NCBI GenBank assembly: GCA_963576785.1
Contig: OY756140.1
Coordinates: 1,922,001 to 1,986,000 of the forward strand
Reading direction: 5' to 3'
Source: Chlorophyllum brunneum
Taxonomy: Eukaryota; Basidiomycota; Agaricomycetes; Agaricales; Agaricaceae
Length of the DNA: 64,000 bases
In this document: one piece after another, positions 58,925 through 64,000 of the stretch
How positions within the stretch are numbered: the first letter of the stretch is position 1
Layout: each line of letters starts with the position of its first letter
Made by a program: the position numbers and the translations under genes
The notes under the pieces: model-generated
Told to the model about the DNA's origin: nothing
Seen by the model: the letters and a program-made list of their open reading frames with translations, nothing else
Database searches by the model: none

Positions 58925-60239
58925 CTAGTTTCCGAAGACTTTTCCGACACTCTTCTTAACAGCACCTGTAAGTATTTGGCCGCCAATACCTCCCAAGCCA
59001 AGACCCCAGTCTCCGCCTACAACCTTGTTGGCCCAGCGTTGTTTCGCATCACGGTCCCTGTAACGTCGGAAGAACGTGAGTTGTGTGTTAGCGACACGTA
59101 TGCATGAAACACGCACGCATAGGTGAAGCCAACTGCGTTTGTGACATTGAACACCAGCGCAAGCATGACAATGGGGATGAAGCTGGAGACGGTTGTTTAA
59201 CTTAGTGGCGTGTTGAGAGCGTGCAGTATGCCAAGGCGCTTACAAGACTCCAAGTTTGAGGATGGAAACAATGAGGAGTAAAGTCCAGAGAACCGGAAAG
59301 ACGTAAATAGCGACCTGGCGGAAATAGAGCTCTAAGGAACAAGTGAAAGGTCCCTGAGGAATCAAACATACCCAGAACATCCTGAAATCAAGCAATGTCA
59401 GTGAACAGCCGCCTGAGCTAGAAAATTAATCCACTTTGAGTCAATGGGATTTGCTGGTCTTGAAGGCTACGTGTACAGAGGCTTGATTGGAATGCACGAA
59501 CATGATCATAAATAAAACGTACGTCGCGGCTCTCAAATACCCAGTAGCTCTCGCCATCTTCATCTACCTAGGACACAGTGAGATACGATAAAATGGGAGG
59601 ATAGAAACGATGGTTATACCTGGTTCCAGAATCGCAAGCCGACCAGCGTTCTCCCGGCTACATTCTTCATGGATGAGTACAAGAGACCGGGCATGGGGCT
59701 ACAGTCACAGGGACATACTCTGCAATTCCAGAAATCCATTGCTAGCAGAAGAACGACGAGGACAGTCTGGTAGGGTGACTTCAGGGTGAGAATCATGCGT
59801 CATCGGATCGTGATACACACCGAAAGTACGTAGTTATCCGTGAACCATCCTGAGAGTACGTACACCGCAATTGCAGCTATGCGGAAGACGTAGAGGAAGG
59901 AAAGAGCGACGGGATGTGCAGACTATGTTGAGACGTGTTCAGCTGCGGATCGTTCATGGGTGGTTCGGAAATTGATATACCTGACGGAAGATACCAGCTA
60001 TTCCTGCGTTGCAGTTCAGTAATGTGCTGATAGCACCACCGGATAGGATGGAGCTCACCGGCCTCGGCATCCCCTTCGTTCGATGCCATGGCTTGGCCAT
60101 TCGAGCCCGTAGTCGGCGTCAGTACCACAGGTGGGGGGGCATTCTGCTTTTTGGCATTGTTATTGCCGATGTTCCCAGAGACAGACTCGAACTCATCCGG
60201 TTCTATAGTGTTGTCGAGCAGCGGAGTAGCAGCACTCAT
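58925..60239 (-). CDS. TVP23: Golgi membrane protein TVP23
   Basis: Eleven coding exons (181, 23, 102, 48, 45, 45, 32, 10, 71, 66 and 133 nt) encode 251 residues. Introns: 59058-59116, 59183-59243, 59315-59371, 59382-59434, 59467-59522, 59568-59619, 59665-59718, 59767-59820, 59923-59980 and 60004-60058. Family features are [106 protein letters not shown] and DRDAKQRW, giving four membrane spans. Tvp23/FAM18 proteins sit in late Golgi vesicles and aid retrograde traffic. Exon 8 is only 10 nt (its codons are Met-Phe-Trp). Confidence 0.92.
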
Positions 60240-60363
60240 TGGAAGGTCAGGATGGCAAAATAGACGATGTTGCTGCTGCCTGCGACTCGCCCGATATGGG
60301 ATAAACTTCCCACGAGTGCAGAAAGCTTCGCTGGTGCCAAAAAACCTCTGAACGCCTACAGAA
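60240..60363. promoter_or_regulatory. shared divergent promoter, TVP23 / unknown membrane protein
   Basis: 124 bp between start codons of two membrane-protein genes. Confidence 0.45.
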
Positions 60364-62030
60364 ATGAACAACCACCGACGAGCTTCAGAGTCCACCCCTC
60401 TTCTCCCCGCCCAGAATTCTTCAGATGACTTGGATCTACCTCCCGTTTTGCCTGTGGTCCACACCCTCGACATCATCGACCTTGCTCACATACGGTGGGA
60501 AGACCTCCACGGCCTATCTCGACTGCTCTCGACTTGGACCAGTGTAAACGGCTGGCTTTCGCTCTCATCATCCTGCTTCAGCTGCGAAAGCAGAAGATTG
60601 CATGGAAGGGTAAATATCCAGATGTATATGAACAATGGACAGAGGAAGAAACGCGAACCCGGGACGTGGAAATCTTGGAGGAGAAAGTGAGCGAGCTCTG
60701 GGAAAACTTTTTGGCGCAATACCATAGTCCTCAAGAATTATATGATGTACTCTGGACCCATTTTCCTCTCATGCAGGGTAAATCAGCCACGATCAAAGGT
60801 ATGCGCGTCGTCCGTATTCAAGACACATTCCAACCTAAGCGTACCTTTTCTTCCCCAGTGGCAGATTTTCTTGTGACTCGAGATGCCCCACAAAGATTCG
60901 TGGCCCATCCCATCGTGTCTATGACGATATCCCGTGCATGGAGGTTTGGCCGACCAAGTAATGCCTCCGAAACCTGGCTCTCTACCTTGCGTAGCGCCGA
61001 CCCTACACCCTCGTAAGTTGAACTAGCTCTGTCCTCACAACCAAATTTACAACGTAAATATAGCAAAGCCCATTTTTTGGAGTTGCTTTTTGACCTTGCC
61101 TCCCTGTTTCTTCTCTTTACTTATGTGATGCGACCCCAAAACTGGCCCGATTCGGATGACAAATGGCGAGATCCTACTGCCAATTTTTCCTACACTATCC
61201 GAGAAGTGTGTCTGGTGACATATGCGTTTTCAGTTTTGGTTTCTGCTCAAGGCACTAACGCCATCACCTCCATCTTGATCCTCCTCGCATTTGTTCTCGC
61301 TCTCCCTTCATTACCACTCCCACACAGCCTCGGCTTTTCCATTTTACTCTGGATGATCCTCCTCCGACTTTTCATGTACCATATCCCCACCATCCTCCCT
61401 AGTCCTCTACTCCTCGTTCCACACCAGCACAGTTTTCCCTTGGCGACTTTCCTAGCCAAAGGTCTAGCTCGTATCATATGTCCACTGCTTCTACTCTATC
61501 TCCCAGTCATACTCGTGGCTTGTTTCGCACTCTCAATCTCCCTGTCCGGTCCCCTCACAGGTCCGCTAACCCACCTCAACGGCTTGCAGGTCTCGATCCT
61601 TCCACTCGGACCAGATCTACCTATCATTTGTGTCGCACCAATGGACACCCGTGTAGTTTTCCTCCTCCTATCCGTGGCAGTCTTGTCCCTTGTGCTTTCA
61701 TCGGCATATATCATTGGCACCTCCACTTCTCTCACACACCTGCGCCCTACCATCTGGTCTTCCTCTTCCGCATGGGACACTTATTCACCCGAGATTGGTC
61801 ATGAAGCCCGTGTCGCATCCTACCGTGCCACCGTGGTATACTCTACGGACTATCCTTTCCCCCCACCCCTTAACCTCATTGAACTACTTTTCGTAACAAT
61901 CCCGGTTGACTCAATACACGCTCTTGGCCGTCCGCAGTTTAAACGAGCGACCATCGCCAGTATTATTTGGAACATTACAGTAAGACCTTTCGTTATGATC
62001 ATCACACCACTCTGTACCCTGTTTGCTTAA
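60364..62030 (+). CDS. multi-pass membrane protein of unknown function
   Basis: Exons from 60364 joined across an unresolved first intron, then introns 60799-60858 and 61013-61063, then a long last exon. The N-terminus contains ESTPLLP, an acidic-dileucine type sorting motif, and RKQKIAWKGKYPDVYEQW. FVAHPIVSMTISRAW precedes the membrane part. About seven or eight hydrophobic helices follow, for example LLFDLASLFLLFTYV, ILILLAFVLALPSL, ILLWMILLRLFMYHI, IICPLLLLYLPVILVACFAL, and VVFLLLSVAVLSLVLSSAYI. This layout recalls fungal vacuolar TRP/Yvc1-like channels, but I see no diagnostic motif and do not assign it. Joining exon 1 to exon 2 requires a change of frame between 60459 and 60549. The best phase-correct donor is in the Pro-Val-Val stretch, giving an 89-nt intron. 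Confidence 0.65.
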
Positions 62031-62169
62031 GGTACTTGCACCTGATCGAGTACACATTGTGTTACAGCCTACGGACGGACTATTGTATGCATAGATGCTT
62101 GGGTGATTTATTGTAATAATACTGACAGTTGAATATGTAACAACAGAATACGATGTCGACTTTTAACTC

Positions 62170-64000
62170 TTAGCTGGGGATGCACTGGGAATAGACTAGC
62201 AGGGAACAAGATCAGCATTGGCCTCTTTCTCCGAGGTAACTTAAGACTTACATGGGTTTTGTACGACACACGTGTATCCGGAGACACAGGCAGTACCACC
62301 AGTCCAGCCTTGACCACCGCATTGACCCCAAGCAGGTACTTGACCGCCAGAGGATGTCGTCGAGGTGGTGGTTGTAGGGGGCCTAGTAGTCGTAGTGGTG
62401 GTGGGCTTCGTCGTAGTGGTAGGCTTCGTAGTGGTGGTGGGCTTCGTCGTAGTGGTGGGCTTCGTGGTGGTGGTGGATGTAGCAGTGGAGGTTGGGGGAG
62501 GGGCAGAGCCAGCAACATCGCCATACCAGATACCACGACCATTAGTACCGATGTAGACACTTAGAAGATATCGTCAGTATGACTCTCGCAAGCACTTGTC
62601 CATAGGAAATTTACCGGCCGTAGACACGGGGGTCAGCAGTCATGCAATTGGCACTGACAGAACCGAAACCATGGGCAGCGTCGTTTATCTTCACCCAGTT
62701 GACACCCTGGTCATCAGACCTGAGGTAGGCAATACCTTGATAATTGGCGGCAACAAAGACAGCAGGATAGCCACCGGTGGTCTTAGGGGCACCAAGGGCG
62801 ATACCCCAAGCTTGCGAAATACCAGAGATGGCAGAAAAGGTAGTGCCGCTATCAGTCGAATGGAAGAGACCCTTGTCAGTGGAGACCCAGACGTCACCAG
62901 TGACACTGGGATGAACGGCGATATCGAAGACAGAGCTGGAGGCACCGAGAGTACTTTTGGCGCTGAAGGTCTTTCCAGTGTCTGTGGAGACATAAAAAGT
63001 GCTACCAGAAGCGCCGTAGAAGACGCTGTTGGTTTTCTTATCGGAGGCAATGGCAGCGTCAGAGGGGAGAGTGGAAACGGCGCTGAAGGCGGCTTGAAAT
63101 TGTGAGACCATGACGCCGTTGCCATTTGTGCGCCAGAGAATTGTGTCAGCATCAGCGGAGTATGCGACCTTACCGCCTTGGACGTTGTCGGCAGCTCCGA
63201 AGTCTTGATTCCATGTCACACCGTAGTCAGAAGAGAAGGCAACCTGCTTGCCAGTAGAGCTATCGCCGGTGCCAATGCGAACGACATTGCTAGGTTTGTT
63301 GCCGGCGAAATCGATATCGGCAGAGGTGGCCCAGTTGGGGTTGGTATGGTGAGCCGCAGGCGCAGTGGTGAGTGATTCATGCACGAAGCCTGATATTATA
63401 TCATTTTAGCTTATACTCCTACGTTTATTATTATGCTTACCGCCAACGTCACCGATAGCAGAGACCAGAGGAGGTCCAGAAGGAGGGGAAATAAGACCTT
63501 GGACAGAGGTTTCTTCGACGCCGTCAGCAAGAGACTTGATGGTGACATTGCGCACAGTATCCCACTGTAACGTATACACCCGCGTTAGCGACCGGGATCA
63601 ATAAGTGCATGCGAAAGTTCCCCGACCTGGAGGAGGTCATGGCCTCCATAAATTGTTTCACCGGTGCCATAGAGCCAGTGATTTGAGTTGAAGGGGTCGA
63701 TGGAGAGAGCTATCGGGGGATGTTAGATATAGCTGGGGAAGCAGACGTAATTGACCTACATTCCATCATCCACCCGATTTGCAGTTCCCCGAGGGTGGTG
63801 TCAACAAAATCGGGTCCTATCCAGGGCGCGAGTGTATCATCATACGTATAGTATTTGTTGATGTTGGGGTAGCCGTTCCAAGCCCACAGTGCGGTCCATG
63901 ACGCACCCCCGTCAGTCGAGCGGAACATCTGGCCATCAGGCCACCACGAGTTGAGGGCAGTAACCATGACAGTTCCGCTCTTCTGTGAGTCAACGGCAAC
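62170..64000 (-). CDS. GH74 xyloglucanase/endoglucanase with C-terminal CBM1 (5' end beyond window)
   Basis: Six exons lie in the window (introns 62196-62251, 62560-62614, 63390-63440, 63565-63626 and 63710-63759), about 535 C-terminal residues. The GH74 seven-bladed propeller is evident: [99 protein letters not shown] and [14 protein letters not shown]; the repeated Asp-box-like SxDxGxxW elements are typical. A Thr/Pro linker leads to a complete CBM1, [20 protein letters not shown] to YSQCIPS, which binds crystalline cellulose. The enzyme would cut xyloglucan outside the cell. The N-terminal propeller (with the first catalytic Asp) and signal peptide are not in the window. Confidence 0.92.
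62396..62470. repeat. imperfect 15-18-nt tandem repeat encoding the KPTTT linker of the GH74 enzyme
   Basis: Repeats of a GTGGTGGGCTTCGTC-like unit on the plus strand encode successive Lys-Pro-Thr-Thr-Thr blocks on the minus strand. Confidence 0.8.

Overview
The window reads as nuclear DNA of a filamentous basidiomycete, most likely a mushroom-forming Agaricomycete with plant-cell-wall-degrading capacity. This rests on about 32 closely packed protein genes rich in introns of 47-65 nt with GT-AG (occasionally GC-AG) ends, a cellular RNA-dependent RNA polymerase, a Cln-type G1 cyclin, a BRCT-Myb Rap1 protein, and a GH74 xyloglucanase ending in a fungal CBM1. I see no prophage, IS, CRISPR, rRNA or tRNA gene. 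All exon structures were worked out by hand from splice signals, phase continuity and family conservation.

Layout. 1-12.5 kb: CNH-domain protein (-, cut at the left edge), mitochondrial D-2-hydroxyglutarate dehydrogenase (+), Rap1 telomere protein (+), CDK11-like kinase (-), tubulin-tyrosine-ligase-like protein (-), ERMES subunit MMM1 (+), RNA polymerase subunit RPB8 (+), and an unknown Ser/Pro-rich protein (-). 13-28.6 kb: Sec7-PH Arf-GEF (-), pescadillo (-), SmD2 (+), RNA-dependent RNA polymerase (-), LYRM2-like protein (-), 4E-T-like translational repressor (+). 28.6-34.8 kb: a gene-poor stretch holding only the G1 cyclin (+). 34.8-50.4 kb: Gfo/Idh/MocA oxidoreductase (-), ISWI-complex subunit ITC1 (+), vacuolar amino-acid transporter (+), eIF3k (-), WDR5/Swd3 (+), polyubiquitin (+), UTP23 (-), EMC7 (+). 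50.4-64 kb: unknown small protein (-), secreted CAP protein (+), DLT1-like membrane protein (+), NADH-cytochrome b5 reductase (-), dual-specificity phosphatase (+), TVP23 (-), unknown multi-pass membrane protein (+), and the GH74-CBM1 xyloglucanase (-, cut at the right edge).

The genes do not form one pathway or biosynthetic cluster; this is a housekeeping neighbourhood. What stands out is architecture: nine divergent gene pairs whose start codons lie 84-265 bp apart, one tandem pair separated by only 34 nt, several very small exons (5, 6, 8, 10 and 20-21 nt), at least four GC-AG introns, and an unusually long non-coding region in front of the G1 cyclin. I did not find a convincing undescribed multi-gene system.
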